From: Pocillopora verrucosa
Taxonomy: Eukaryota; Cnidaria; Anthozoa; Scleractinia; Pocilloporidae
NCBI RefSeq assembly: GCF_036669915.1
Contig: NC_089320.1
Location: forward strand, 9,487,233 to 9,551,232
Reading direction: 5' to 3'
DNA: 64,000 nt
A program made the position numbers and the translations under genes. The notes under the pieces were generated by a model, which was not told where the DNA came from, made no database searches, and saw only the letters and a program-made list of their open reading frames with translations. This document shows positions 37,227 through 49,700 of this stretch, one piece after another; within the stretch, counting starts at the first letter, position 1, and every line of letters begins with the position of its first letter.

Positions 37227-39854
37227 TCACCAGCCTTGCTGGTACAATAGGTATTTCTTCATTGGAACTGGAATGGGAAGCTTGTCTACATTTCCTTTTG
37301 TTAGGTGCTCTTTTCCAATGGATTTGCGTATTGTGCGTCTGCAGAGATCCATCAGAGGTTGAGGTTCAGCTACAAGAAAAAAAAGAAAAAAAGGATCATG
37401 AGCAAGGTTGGAAAAAAATTTTCTCCAAGTATATACATTTACCAATATTGCAAACACAGTCATGCAAATTCTATACTAAAGCCAATTGCCTCAGCTCAAC
37501 TGCACAAGTTATCAACTTTCAGTTATTGACAGATATTTCTATTTTTCCATGATTATCGAAATCAGTCTATTCATTTTGCTGTTGTCATTTTTTTCTGGCC
37601 TGGAAATTTTATACCTCTATAAAAAACTACATTAGTCAGCACTTTATAAAGTAAAGAACCTTCAGACAGCATACTGCTCAACATGAAAAAAGGTTCTTAC
37701 GAAAAGAACTGTCTCATAAACATAGCAACAGGTGTCCTGGTCCAAAGCATGAGTGAGTCACTTAGTAACCAGGCAGCCTTACCAACTATTCCTTACTGTG
37801 TTGAGTTTTACAATAATTTCTTTTTTTCATTGTAAATACCTGGATATAAACTGATAGATTTGATCGACTTGACTCAGAGGTAAATTTGCTCTAGAATCAT
37901 TATATTGCTAAGACCGAAATCTTCTCAGTTTGAAACAACAATAAGGGTAAAAGTTTTGATCACAAAAAAAATGTGAAATATCCTTCATATTTATTCTTAA
38001 GTGTCATCATTATTTCAACAGTATAGGATTTCTTTTTTGTCGGCAATGAATTTTGGTTTCCTGTGGTAGGAAATTTTGACAAGGTTGGTAAGGAAAGGTA
38101 ATTCATGTTCTCATACCCTGCCTTATTAGAAAAATGTGCGATTCTTTGATATGATTTTTGAATTCTAAAAGCTGACCTACTTTTGAATGGTTTTGTGGCA
38201 AACGCTTTCAACGTTCTCTACATGCAACAGGTGGTTTGGCACGCGCCACGCTCATTGCACCAAAATAGCTGCGATGTGATCTCATTGTTCCTTTGTTTGC
38301 ACCCAGCTTTAGGGATAAAAAAATCTTACAGAGAGAGACAACTTCTCAAAGCCTCCGATACAATACAAAGGCTATTTCCATATTGTTAAAATGGAAAAAA
38401 ACATTTATAGTGGAAACTTGACAAATTCTCTCAGGCGGAAATGACAAGTACGGTCCCAACGGATAAGAAGACTTCGCTCCAAATGAAATATTAATTTCCA
38501 TTCACCCATTGAAACAATAAAATCGGAAGCGAAGATACTGTCTTAATTTTGCTGAGCTTTTGAGATAAACTTTAAGCGAAAAAAAAAATGATAAAAACCG
38601 CTAAAAACTATGGCAAATATATATTCAAGACATAAACAAAACGAATCCGCTCATCAAGAAGAGGCACATGAATCAATGAGACGAACGAAACTATTCCTAC
38701 TACTAGAAAAGCATGGGCTTTCAGTTTCGATATCTGCTTGCTTCTTTAGAAACTATTTGACCGAATGGATTTGGAAAACGATAGGTTAAGGAAAAGCGAA
38801 ATTTTTTGTTTCTCGAAAACCGTAACGCAGATCGATGAGGTCATTTTCTCATGTGACGTAAGGGAAGTTAAAATCACATGGGAATGAATATTTCAACCCC
38901 AAAACATGGCAATACATTTTTTTACGATCAATTTTAAATTCCTCTGTCAAAAGGATGAGGAATAGAAGAACTGAATCAGTAAAAAATAAAGATCTGTTTC
39001 AACAGCTATTGACGGGCAAAACATACAATATGACAAGTTTAGTGAAAAAAGAACTGTAAACAATGGGTCTGCGTTCATGCACGAAACAAAGGACTACTAA
39101 CACAGAGAGAATTCGCTGGCAAAAAGAAAAAGTGCTACTTACGATCTAGTCCACCGATGTATTTCATAGTGATTTCACAATGTCCCCACACGGCTGAGAC
39201 TATAGGGTATACAGTTTTCCCTTTCATTCCACGGAAAGCGACTCCTAAATAGCGTCCATCGTTCGTTTCAAAAGCCATAGTTCCTTCATCCATGTCCAAT
39301 ATAACGCGAAATTTGTCAGGTACCACAAAGCTATGATCATTGTCAGACAAAACTGGATACTTTACTGACGAAACGTTCTTTTCGTTGTGGTAGAGCTTGT
39401 TTCTAACAATGTCCCATCCCCAACTATCCTCGTTGTTGCCGACCAAGGATTGATAGCCAGTACAGTGAAGAAGGGCTTTTGATGTAGCTACCCCTACTAC
39501 TGCGTGTGTCCCACGTTGTCGGGTTGACCACTGAATCTCCCAGACGTGAAAACCTCGACTATAACCCTTTTTTCCTCGTATGCAGTCCGTACTCTGTGCT
39601 ACTGGATGTCTGTGAAAGGTAAACGGGTCGTCGTCTTTGACGAAAATGTTAACCGATCGATCGTTCGGGTTCCAAGCATGTTCTAACAAAGCCTCTTCCG
39701 GTAGAGGTGGACGATCGAGTAAAATGTCTAATTTTTCTGGTCTCGCCAAGTCTCTGGCCCGATCTTCTTCTTGAAAGACATTGAGCGATTTATAAACCCC
39801 TTGTCTATTGTCATTGTGGTCGTTCCTTTTCACGGCCGATATTCTTGATCCCAT
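37227..39854 (-). CDS. SPSB1: SPRY domain-containing SOCS box protein, SPSB1/SPSB4 type (2 exons, 284 aa)
   Basis: SPSB proteins are substrate receptors of Cullin5-ElonginB/C ubiquitin ligases; vertebrate members bind (D/E)(I/L)NNN peptides in targets such as iNOS and Par-4. Exon 1 is 39854-39143 and exon 2 is 37369-37227, joined in phase after GLD with a GTAAGT donor. Residues ~40-232 are the SPRY domain: [50 protein letters not shown]. The peptide-pocket tyrosine (Tyr134) and tryptophan (Trp223) are present. Residues ~238-284 are the SOCS box with BC box [15 protein letters not shown] and Cul5-type [11 protein letters not shown]. Vertebrate SPSB1 has 273 residues. SPSB1 and SPSB4 cannot be told apart here, so the symbol means the pair. 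The start at 39854 gives the MGSR N-terminus. Confidence 0.92.
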
Positions 39855-42800
39855 GTCGAGAAAGGGATAGTAGAAGAGAGAAGTGTAACTGGGATGTAAA
39901 GGATCCAACGTGGAGGCTTGACGCACTCTTGAAAATATTCTCAAGTTGTTTTCTCGAGGTGATTACAGGTCCCAATTTCTACCTATCATTCAAACTTTCT
40001 TTGAGTCAAGATTTTACAACCTTTCCTCCGACCAAAAATATTTAAAGCGTTCCGACTTGTTTCAAAAGAACGTTCTATTCAACGAAATCAAAACTCGCAT
40101 GAAATACGTGCGTGCTTGTCTGAATTGACTCACGTAATTTCTCGGTGAGAATGTGGTTGGCTTTAACTAAGACAGTGGTTAAGTCTTGGCTAAACCTTTG
40201 AAGGCGACTTTCGTAACTTACCAGTTCTTCTTAAGAATGAATGAGAGTTTTTGTTGAGACTCCTTTCAAGCGACCGATGAATGCCCTTTGTTGTGCTAAG
40301 AAAATTTTCAGTTCAATGTTATTTATATCCTCGAACAAGTGAATGGAGACTCTCGCGCATGCGTTATAACCAGTCAAGCGTGAATGGTTTATTACAACGT
40401 GTATCACACGAGCTTCATACCGACTTCCGGTTTGCGTGAAAACACGTTCTCCCGGATACGAGAATTATCACAGGGATGGCTGTTGCCGTGTTCACCGCTT
40501 CAATAAGAAAGAATTTTTCATTTTCGAGATAAGTAAATGAAATTTCTCATTCTTTAACATAATGATGAGAAAGTTAAAGCAAGATTTCCTTTAAATATCC
40601 TTTTTATTTTAAAGCTCGAAACCGAAGCGAATTCCATTCAACTGTTATCAGCGTCAAAGTTGTATGGCAATCAATATTTAATCGTTCAATAGCAAGGAGG
40701 ACATTGACTCTAAGTGAAACAGGTGATTTTAGCACAAGTTCAATAGAGCATAAGAATAACATGTGTTCGCTGTGTGCAACAGAACGACCAAAACAGTAAA
40801 GTAAACTGCTGTAAATTTCATTTTGAATCATCTACTACTTGATCGCGTGGCTTATTTTCGATCGATTATATCATGACTTAAAAACTGTTTCGTGACTGAT
40901 GGTTTTGAGTGCATAAAGAACTGATAATCCAAGGTTTTGTCAAACTGATGAGCAAGGCTTAAAAACAGTTAAATTTTCCTTCAGTGCTGAACGCATGAAT
41001 GAGCCACACGCAATCGAAAGATAAATTTCAGAACTCTTTTGCACTTACCTCAGCCTTCACTTATTACGATCATTTTAAATTTTGCCCAAAATTCGTGAAA
41101 TGATACAAAAATTACAGTTATTTGTTTTTTTGAAGAAGACATCTTTTTCAGAGCCAAGGAAATCCAAAGGGAGGAAAAAGCACGCTCCAGCGCCTAAAGT
41201 AACTGTCGGTTATGGCTTAATAAATGTCGTCGAGACGATTGCTGTGCATTTTAATTTCAAAAGCACTATTCACTTCCCTTTCGTTTTCATGCCAATTTAG
41301 TCCCAACCCTCCCCTTCAACATTTGTAGGCCAAACTCCACGACAAGTTTGTGACATTGCGTGTGCTACGCGCGCGTTCTGCGTGGGTTTACTTTTTTGCG
41401 TCATTCGGGCGTTTGCGGTTGACGTGATGAAATTCCCGCCCGGACGTAAACATTGCCGCTTCGTGAAACATTTCAAAGTAGCGAAGACTTCTCGTGAATT
41501 TAAAATTTTCCAGGAATGTCATTTTACTGTTTGTATTGTTCAAGATATTGGGTAGGAAAAATCCTACATGATCGTGATCGAAGATTTGATCAAGAAAATT
41601 CATTGAGACGTGACATTGCATGATTGCCGTCATGTTTGCCTACTGATCCCATATTTATCGGGGTCACGGTTTCCATGACATTCAAGTACTTTCTCGTAAG
41701 TTCGATGCAGGGTTCAAAATTTCATCGAATAATGCTGGCTGTATCATTATTTTGACAAGCTTTCATCTGAGAGACAGCAATGAACAAAACCAAATTCGTG
41801 ACTTTCACTTTAGTTGCGTGTAACGATTTGATGACTGCGATAAATGAACCGTTGAATATATAATTAGTTCACGCAAACTGAAATAGAACGGAAAGCAGAA
41901 GGAAGTCAAGTGCTGCGAACCACGCAACTCCTGTTTATCGTTTGTATCAGGAGGTCATGCTCTGAATAAATTGAAAATAATGTCGGCCACTGTCGGCATA
42001 TAATTTCGCGCGTTGCTGTTGAATTGAGATTACAGTGTACATTTGAGACAATTTTCATTGCGTGACCAGAAAATCAAACGTGTTAGTCAATCTATAGCAT
42101 ATATCATGAGTTTCTAAATTCTTTGTTTTCATGCAGTTTAAGACTAAAATGGCAAAGTCTTTAAAAACCTCTGTGATTACACAATAATGAAGGATTATGC
42201 TCTTATCTGCTGGGAGTTAATCCTTCATTGTCGAGAAGCACACGTAAAAATACTTTACTGAGGGTCCTGTAGGGACCTCAATTCTATGGGTGTATCGGCT
42301 CTCAACCCACGAATAAGGAATTGTGGTCGTGGTCTTGTTACGAGACTAACCTGGCCTTTGGCTTCATACGACGTTAGCCACCCAGGCTTCCGTAGCAATT
42401 ACGTCTCTCGTGAATCCTGTCACTCTTTCTCGATACTCTTCTAAAGTTCTCATAGAAAGCTCAGATATTGACAAAGTACAGGAGTCCATTGGCTCCTGCA
42501 AAGTATCACTCTAAATAAATTCGATTTACTTCGTACACAATCGAGAGGCCGTTGGAGGAAAGAGCGGGTGTGACATTGCACCCGTTTTCGAAAACGACTC
42601 CTACTGCTGAGAGCATTCACCCCAGAAAACACTTTATGAGTTTATCCACGCGTTTGTTCAAAACAGCAGAGACTAATAAAATGGATTGCCTAAAAGTTGT
42701 GTGCATTCGATCTAAATTTACATCTACGATGAAAAAGAATCTGATTCACTAGCACTAAAGAATCTGTCCAATCTGCAAATAAACTTGTAAGGCAACCGCT

Positions 42801-43434
42801 AGAAAGAAGTTGTTGGTTGGGGGAAGCGGAGCGGGATCATTATTACATCGAAGAGAGGGGGTGGGCAAGGGGGGGATATGTGCGAACGAAATTGATGTGT
42901 TCTGGCGGACAATCAAGCCGTTTCCCGAGGTATCTTGCAGAAAGGGAAAAGAAAGAGCAAAAACAACAGGCCGAAAAAATTTGGACTTCTTGCTAAAAGC
43001 GGTATCTGCAGGAAAGGAAAGAAACCGATTATTAAAACACCTGAGTTCTTCCGTCCAAAATTCGGATATTCAACATGCCGGGCTGCGATGTAATAAGTTT
43101 GTCTACGCCCCTTCATCAAGCTTTAGAAATCTTTCTCCAGATCGAGTCGTCTTCCTGGTCTGTGTATACAGAGACCGGTTACATGAGGGTGCAAACGCGG
43201 TCCTTTGATTGCATTCGCAGCCAAAGGACAATAAAGACTTGCGGCTCTCTAGAGACATTTCGATTCGCTTGCCTACTCCACAAAACAAAGACCTGAAAGA
43301 AAAAGAAAAAAAACAGGAAAACGATGCAAAAATAGGTAATTCAGTATATTAAAGTTCACACGGCAACCAGGTGGACAATCAGACATAGTTTGAAGCTACA
43401 CTGGTTTGCAGATTTAATGAATGTAACCGAAGAA
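39855..43434. other. Intergenic region upstream of SPSB gene
   Basis: The first few hundred bases should contain the SPSB promoter and 5' UTR; no defined motif could be assigned. The rest has only short unsupported open frames. No gene or clear mobile element was recognised before the Penelope remnant begins at about 43.4 kb. Confidence 0.45.
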
Positions 43435-43447
43435 GTTACAATTCATA

Positions 43448-43494
43448 GACCCAACGTTTCGACACTCCTGTCTAGTGCCTTCATCAGGGGTGAT
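43448..43494 (-). ncRNA. Minimal type I hammerhead ribozyme motif
   Basis: The minus strand reads ATCACCC-CTGATGA-A-GGCACT-agacagg-AGTGTC-GAAACGTT-GGGTC. The CUGAUGA and GAAA core boxes are intact. Stem II has six pairs (one G-U). Stem I pairs GGGT with ACCC. Cleavage would follow GUU. Stem III is only the AACGTT palindrome, too short for a monomer but able to pair between two copies. One extra A precedes stem II. Hammerhead motifs are known in Penelope-like terminal repeats; cleavage here is inferred. Confidence 0.7.
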
Positions 43495-43534
43495 CTAAAC
43501 GCTGCAACAAGAGGTCCTTTTATATGATTACTAA

Positions 43535-45763
43535 TTAGCGGCCTTTTTTTCTGACGAGGTGTAAATAGGCGTCAGGAAGCAGACCGCCATCGTCACGATT
43601 TAAAGGAGCGTGGGAGGAGTTAATGTGCCAAGCCTCCAAACAAAGGCGCTGGTGGTAACGCCGATTAGTGGTGATAATTTTAGAATTATCCCACCCAATT
43701 GTATGGTTGGTTAGGCAAGTATGCTCCGATAAAGCTGAATTTTCCTTTTTGCAAAGAAAAACCGCTTTTTGGTGCTCTTTTAACCGTGTACCAAACTGGC
43801 GTTTGGTCTGTCCGATGTATTCGTTGTCACAGTCATTGCAAGGAATAGAATAAATGGCGTCGGTTCGTTGTTCTTTCGTGACAGGATCCTTAGGTTTGGC
43901 GAAAATATGCCCCAAAGTCTGAAAAGGTTTTTGAGCAACTTTAACGTTGTGGCTATTCAAAATTCTCTTGATGGGTTCAGTAACACCCTGTATGTAAGGA
44001 ATAGCAGCAAAACCAGTCGCTGGTTCCCTTTCATCAAGAGCGTTACTATTTGTAACTGGTTTTTGGCAGTTACGGAGAAAAGTTTTTGTATAGCCATTTG
44101 CCTTTAGGACATTGGAAACATATTTCCTCTCCTCAGCCTTCGAATCAAGTGATGATGGTAGACAGTCAGCCCTCCTAAGTAAAGTTTTGGCTACAGACTT
44201 CTTATGGCAAATAGGATGGTGAGAATCGAAAGCGAGGTATTTGTCGGTGTGGGTGGGTTTACGGTAGACACTTGTCTCTAAATTACCCTGAACCCCTCTG
44301 GACACATCTTAATCAAGAAAGGGCAAATGTCTATCCTTTTCACGTTCAAGGGTGAATTGGATCGACGGCTCTACTGAATTTAAATGCGACAAGAGGCGCT
44401 CCGCTTCATTTCCGGATACCGCAGAAATAACATCATCGACATATCGTTTCCAGAAAAAGGGTTTAACCGGTGAAGTGGCTAAGGCCCTTTGTTCCACGTC
44501 TTCCATTACCATGTTAGCAATGACAGCAGAAACAGGCGAACCCATAGCTGTACCAAAAACTTGTTGATAGTATGTGCCGTTATATGTAAATTGCGTGGTT
44601 TTGAGGCAAAAAGACAGCAGATGAATAATATCCTCCACAGGCAAAGAAGTTCTTTGTCCTAGGGAAGCATCTTCTCTGAGTCTTTCCTCCGCAACCTTAA
44701 CGGCAAGATCAACTGGGATTTTAGTGAAGAGCGAAACAACGTCGAAAGATACTAATTCTTCACAAGCGTCAAGAGTTTTATCTCTTATGAAATCCGTAAA
44801 TTCGCAGGAATTTTTGACAGTGTAATCAGTATTCCCAACAACAGGCGACAAAATTCTCGCAAGATAACCAGAAATAGCATAAGTCGGAGAATTAACAAAA
44901 GAGACAATGGGTCTCAAAGGAATTCCCGGTTTATGAATTTTAGGTAAGCCATAAAAACGTGGACATAAGCCGTCACTACTGTATAACATTTTGTACGTGG
45001 AGTCACTAATTCTGCCAGCTTTTTTCAAATCAAGCAACATTTTATTTAACTTTCTTTGAGTTTTACTGGTAGGATCAGAGTTTAAGACAGCATACGTACT
45101 CTTGTCATTGAGCAGAGACAAAGCTTTGTCGTGATATTGCTGTTTGTCCATAACCACAACACAATTACCCTTGTCAGCAGATAATACGAGCCTGTCCGGA
45201 TCCTTTTTGAGAGTTATAAGCGCATTGAAAACATCCTTTTGAATGTTTTTGGGAGGAGGTTTAGCACGCCTGAGTATGCTACTTACTTCTGCTCTTACCA
45301 AATGCCTACGATCGTCGTCGAGTTGAGAGATACTCTCCTCAACAGCGGCGACAATTTCGGCGGTCGGTATTTTGCGAGGAGCAATAGCAAACTTTAGACC
45401 CTTCTCTAAACCACTCCGTTCCAGCGCGGATAATTCCTTGGAGGAAAGGTTCATGACCCATTTATCTTTCAGAGATGAGCCTGAATTAACAGGAGACCTC
45501 TTACTGAGCAAGTGACGGAGTTTTCTGTCATAATTCTCTCTCTGTTTGGTAAACGTCTGCAGTTCTTTCGAATTGCAAAACTCCTCGACCCAGGAAGTTT
45601 CGGAGTTGTTAATCAAAGCAGAGAGTTCACTGAGTGAACGAGAGAATAACGTACGCAACCGCAGTATGGAACTGTGACATTCATCTATTCGTAGCTTGAG
45701 AAAAGAAAAACCAGTACGGACCATGAACTTGTATCCTTTAGCTTTAGCCTTCAGTGTTAACAA
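43535..45763 (-). pseudogene. Penelope-like RT/GIY-YIG polyprotein, broken by one in-frame stop
   Basis: Two frames, 45763-44309 (484 residues) and 44305-43535 (256 residues), are in the same phase and separated only by a TAA at 44311-44309. The first has the Penelope RT motifs: GLPKIHKPGIPLRPI, SFDVVSLFTKIP, GTAMGSPVS and catalytic YVDD at about residues 441-444. The break falls right after HLPFLD. The second begins with the family's ETSVYRKPTHTDKYL block and contains a GIY-YIG nuclease: IYSIPCNDCDNEYIGQTKRQ, with GTRLKEH following. No frameshifts were noticed, so the copy is recent. It has no recognisable start codon at its 5' edge and is truncated there. Confidence 0.85.
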
Positions 45764-45806
45764 CTGAGTTGAAAACGTAAATCGGCCACCGTAAAGGGAA
45801 AAAAAA

Positions 45807-45840
45807 GCTGACGTTTCGAGCGTTAGCCCTTCGTCAGAGC
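45807..45840 (-). ncRNA. Minimal type I hammerhead ribozyme motif
   Basis: The minus strand reads GCT-CTGACGA-A-GGGC-taac-GCTC-GAAACGTC-AGC. The core boxes are intact, stem II has four pairs (one G-U), and stem I has three (GCT/AGC). Cleavage would follow GUC. Stem III is the ACGT palindrome. It is weaker than the motif at 43448-43494. Activity is inferred from the pattern only. Confidence 0.65.
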
Positions 45841-45870
45841 GATTGGAGGAATTGTGGGTTGTGTGTGGGT

Positions 45871-46374
45871 TTATATGCAGAAAAGTGGAGCTACGCTATT
45901 GGTGGGAGTATGGTGACGAGAAAACAGGAATAAAATAGTTGAAAAGCGCTCGTTGATACCGTGGGGATTAAGAGTGCCGATTTCGATTTGTTTTTGTTCT
46001 AGTGTTTTGCGGCTTTCCGAACTGCCTAGATGTAAGGAAAGGCCGCAAACTGCCATAGGGTTTTTTGAACGATTAGGGAGATTAAAGTGTCTAGCGACTG
46101 GTTTGGATGCGTCCTTGTCATTTCTTTCCACGTAGCGAAGGTGTTCTCGGAATCGGTCACCTAGTCGTCGTCCTGTTTCGCCAATGTATAACTTATTGCA
46201 ATAAGTGCAAGTTATGTAGTAAATGACATTGGCGGAGGTACACGTAAAGTGATCAGTGATCTTAATGGATCTCTTGCGTCCCGATATTTTCTCTACATTA
46301 TGAATGAAAGGACAGGTTTTGCATCGTGAGCGAGCGCATAATTCCGCACACTTCAAAGCTGCCACTCTTGCCAT
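45871..46374 (-). pseudogene. GIY-YIG endonuclease fragment of Penelope-like element
   Basis: A 167-residue frame has a zinc-finger-like Cys cluster (CARSRCKTCPF), then VIYYITCTYCNKLYIGETGR and LGDRFREH, typical of the C-terminal nuclease of Penelope-like polyproteins. The upstream RT is absent. The frame is uninterrupted to its stop. It is a truncated retroelement remnant rather than a host gene. Confidence 0.8.
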
Positions 46375-46727
46375 CCAAACATAGCTGAAAGTTATCCAGA
46401 GTTAAACATACAAAAGTTTTCTTTAGGAAATCGTCTCCAAACTGACTCGCACCTCAATTATCTTTAGAAATCACGTGGAAGAGCGAGTCTCCCCTACGTC
46501 AAGTATACTTTCAGTGGAGATAACCGAAAGAGAGTTAATTCTACATTGTTTTCAGTTTGAACCACAAAGCTGCCAAAAAGTCACAACCGAGCCATGTCAA
46601 CCGCTGGTTAGTTCACGGCGGTGTTAATGAACGGTCAGCGGTACTTGCTTGCCCTAAGCAATAGTTAACGAGCGTAACTCTAAGAGGAGCTTATTCGAGT
46701 AATAATACTTTGATCAACACTGAAACT

Positions 46728-49700
46728 ATGGGTGAAAAAAAGCTAGGGTACATTCCAAACTATGCCAGATTCATCATGGGTGGATCAGCCGGGTGAGTAT
46801 TGATTGGTGTTCATTTCAATGAGGTGAATACCCACAAGATCACGACTAACTTGGAATCGCGCGCCAGTCATAATGAATATTTAGTAAATGTACGTGGCAC
46901 TCTCTTTTGTTTGGTATCAATATCAAAGTTTTCATGGTTTACCATGCAACGCATCTTGCATGTGTAAATTTGAGGTTCTGACCAAGAGATCAACAACCAC
47001 TGTTTGATGTTATTCCGAAATTGTCAGACATTTGCTAGTTGTTTCACGTGATAATCTTGGGATAAATTAATAGCAATCTCAGTGGTTACATTTGCGCATC
47101 GCTACCCTTCACTGCGCTAGGTTTTGTTTCTTGCTGACTCAGTGTTGTTTAGAAGCTATCCAATACAGGATTATGAACTTGCTGCTACGTTTTGCTGTAT
47201 GTATGTGAGACCTTAAATTGACGTGCAAATTATGGACACTGCTTATGAGGGTCTCCAATAGGTTTTTCGGGATCCGGGATCGGGCTCATTTAAAGGCGGG
47301 ATCCGGGAATTTAAACTAAGAAGGGAGCGAGATGTGGGATTGCTATTATAAATGAGACATGGGAATCGGCGATTTTGAGGAGTGGGATTTGGGAAATAAT
47401 CGCTTAAATGAACCAAGAACTGGGATGTCTGTTGACAAAAATTTATGAAGAAATTTATCTTCTCAGTCACGAAAAGCACCAGGCATACAGGTTCTCTAGC
47501 ATTCAAGAGCCGGTTGGGCTGTTTAGTGACATTTTTCAGTTATTGTGCAGGAATGAAAATTATATCAGATGCGAAGTTTGCCACTCCATCCTTGGAAAGA
47601 GAGGCTGATTTTTACCTCGGAAGAGGTTCCCACTTTGGAAGAAGTATCCGGTTCAACAGCAGAATTTCTTTATCTCCGTTGTTATGGAACTATGGAATTG
47701 CTGTGACCTTTTGTGTTTTATGCACTAGTTGAAATTGTTATTCATTTCTTTGATAATGACCTGTCTGTACTTATACATTTGTCTGTGATTTAAGTTTAAT
47801 GAAAGGAAGTCAATACTGTGACTAGCACTTGTTATGCATGCAAAACTTTTAAAACTTCTAAATTAAACAATATTGTCATTTTGGTGAAAAGAGATAAACT
47901 CACGCTTTACAGTGACTATGGACTTCAATGGATCAATGCTGGTTAAGAAAATCATCACCCACCAGAAATACCCTTCTAAGTTTAGGAAATGGGCTAAGAC
48001 AAAATTGTATGATTGGGATCAGGATTGGCAGGTATAAACCATTGGGATTACAGGATTGAAAGAAAATTTTAGTCAGGATAATGGGATTGAAGAACCCTTT
48101 TGGGAACCCTCCTTGATCAATGGAATTATACTAGATTTTGATGCTTGCTGGATATGAACAATCCGACATGAATAGATTTCTCTAAAATGCCCTGTATTTA
48201 TTTTCACTGAACAAAGACCAGCTTGATATATTACAACTTTAATTCCAATCAACTTTAAAATAGCCCTCAAGCAGACTTTGCAGTGAAATAAGCTATTACT
48301 AGGTCCATGTATGAGCTATTGAGTCCAAGTATAAATAAACACAATATAAGAAATATGTAAACAAACAAGATAGAAAATCACATGTGGAGAATTTCCATTT
48401 GAAGTAGATAGATGGTACTATGGCTTGTGCTATGACACCAAAAAAAGTTGTGAATGGAATATGCAAAAGTTGCAGCATTTGCAAATTTTCATTGTTAAAT
48501 ATGGAAGTGGAAGATCTGGCTTTGTATCTGTGGAAAATTTATGTGTCATGTCAAATTATAATGGGAGCCATGGATGATCTTTGTGTTATAAGGATATAGA
48601 ACACAGGATCAATCTTATCTCAGTCCAACCTAAGAAATTTTCTCTCTTGATCTTCAATGATATTGGGTAGCAGGCAAATTACTAATATCAAGGTATTTTA
48701 GTGATTGTGCTCACAGATACCTTTGTGGTTACTGTAGTTTCACTAGTTGAAATCTGAAATGTTTACCATGTGCAGTTTGCATAACTGCAAAGAACATTCC
48801 ATTAATTTAAAAGGCACTTCACTAGTTTATCTGATTGGTGTATAAGATCACCTACCGATTTTGTTTCTATTTATAGTGATCAAAAAGCTTCCACCACCTA
48901 ATCAACATTTGGATGTAGGGAATTCATGTTTGAACTTTAAGCCTAAAATGTTAAACATTCCAGTAGGCTGTGTGCAGAGGCTCGACTGATGTCATCTGTT
49001 GAAAGTGGACAGAGGGCTCACTTTTGACTATAAATTTGTGATTAAATTCCATGGAGCATGTCTGTGTTCTTGTATACATCCTGGCAGCACTCCAGCAATG
49101 AAGGAGATTATAAGAGCTTGTTCCTTTTGTAGTGGGGAGAACTCTCAACTCGTGCTATTTTTTCATTTAGTTTTTCCAATTTTGTTGCTGGGTTTTGGTT
49201 GTGAGTTAAAAGGTCAGCTTATGTATAGAAAACCCAAGAGGCTTTTAATTAGCCTTCTCATTTTAAGAAGTGGAATGGTATTATGGTATTGCCTCTGATA
49301 GTGAGACCTGTGATACCTATTGTTTCCATAAACACAGCCCCAGTGGATATGATAGGCAATCATGATTTCCAGTGACATACAGATCAATTTATATTTGATT
49401 TGAAGATGGTAACAAGTAAGTTATATACTAGACATTGATAGTTTTGATATCATGTATAAACTTTATCAAGGTATTCAGTGGTCTTGAGGTTGAGTAGAAA
49501 ATAAAAGCACTAAGGTTGATGGAATTGCAGACGTGCAACTGTAAGAGAAAACCACATCTGACCTCTATGCTGAGCAACCTGGCTATTGCAAATAATCAAC
49601 CTCTAAGCCTCATTTGCACCAAATTTTTCTCAAATCTTTGCCACCCTATTGTTGTTTCATAGGGTATTCTTTTGATCTTAATGCTTAAATTCATCAGTCT

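Larger units (their letters stand above)
43435..45763 (-). mobile_element. Penelope-like retroelement, copy 1
   Basis: The minus strand carries reverse transcriptase, then GIY-YIG endonuclease, then a 3' hammerhead motif, the standard Penelope-like order. Its 5' end is cut where it meets the 3' end of a second, different element at about 45.75 kb. The 3' limit near 43435 is approximate; no target duplication was identified. Confidence 0.85.
45750..46374 (-). mobile_element. Penelope-like retroelement, copy 2 (3' fragment, different family)
   Basis: It consists of a GIY-YIG frame followed by a 3' region with a hammerhead motif and a terminal block shared with 12085-12170 and 61660-61740. The RT part is missing; the fragment starts at about 46374. 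The GIY-YIG sequence and the ribozyme both differ from copy 1, so this is another lineage. Copy 1 abuts its 3' end. Confidence 0.75.

Noticed and set aside
37196..37552. 118-residue plus-strand frame over the SPSB last exon
   Set aside because: It is the shadow of the SOCS-box exon, which is clearly coding on the minus strand.
42810..43296. Several overlapping frames on both strands
   Set aside because: No domain character and no agreement with splice signals; probably flank of the retroelement.
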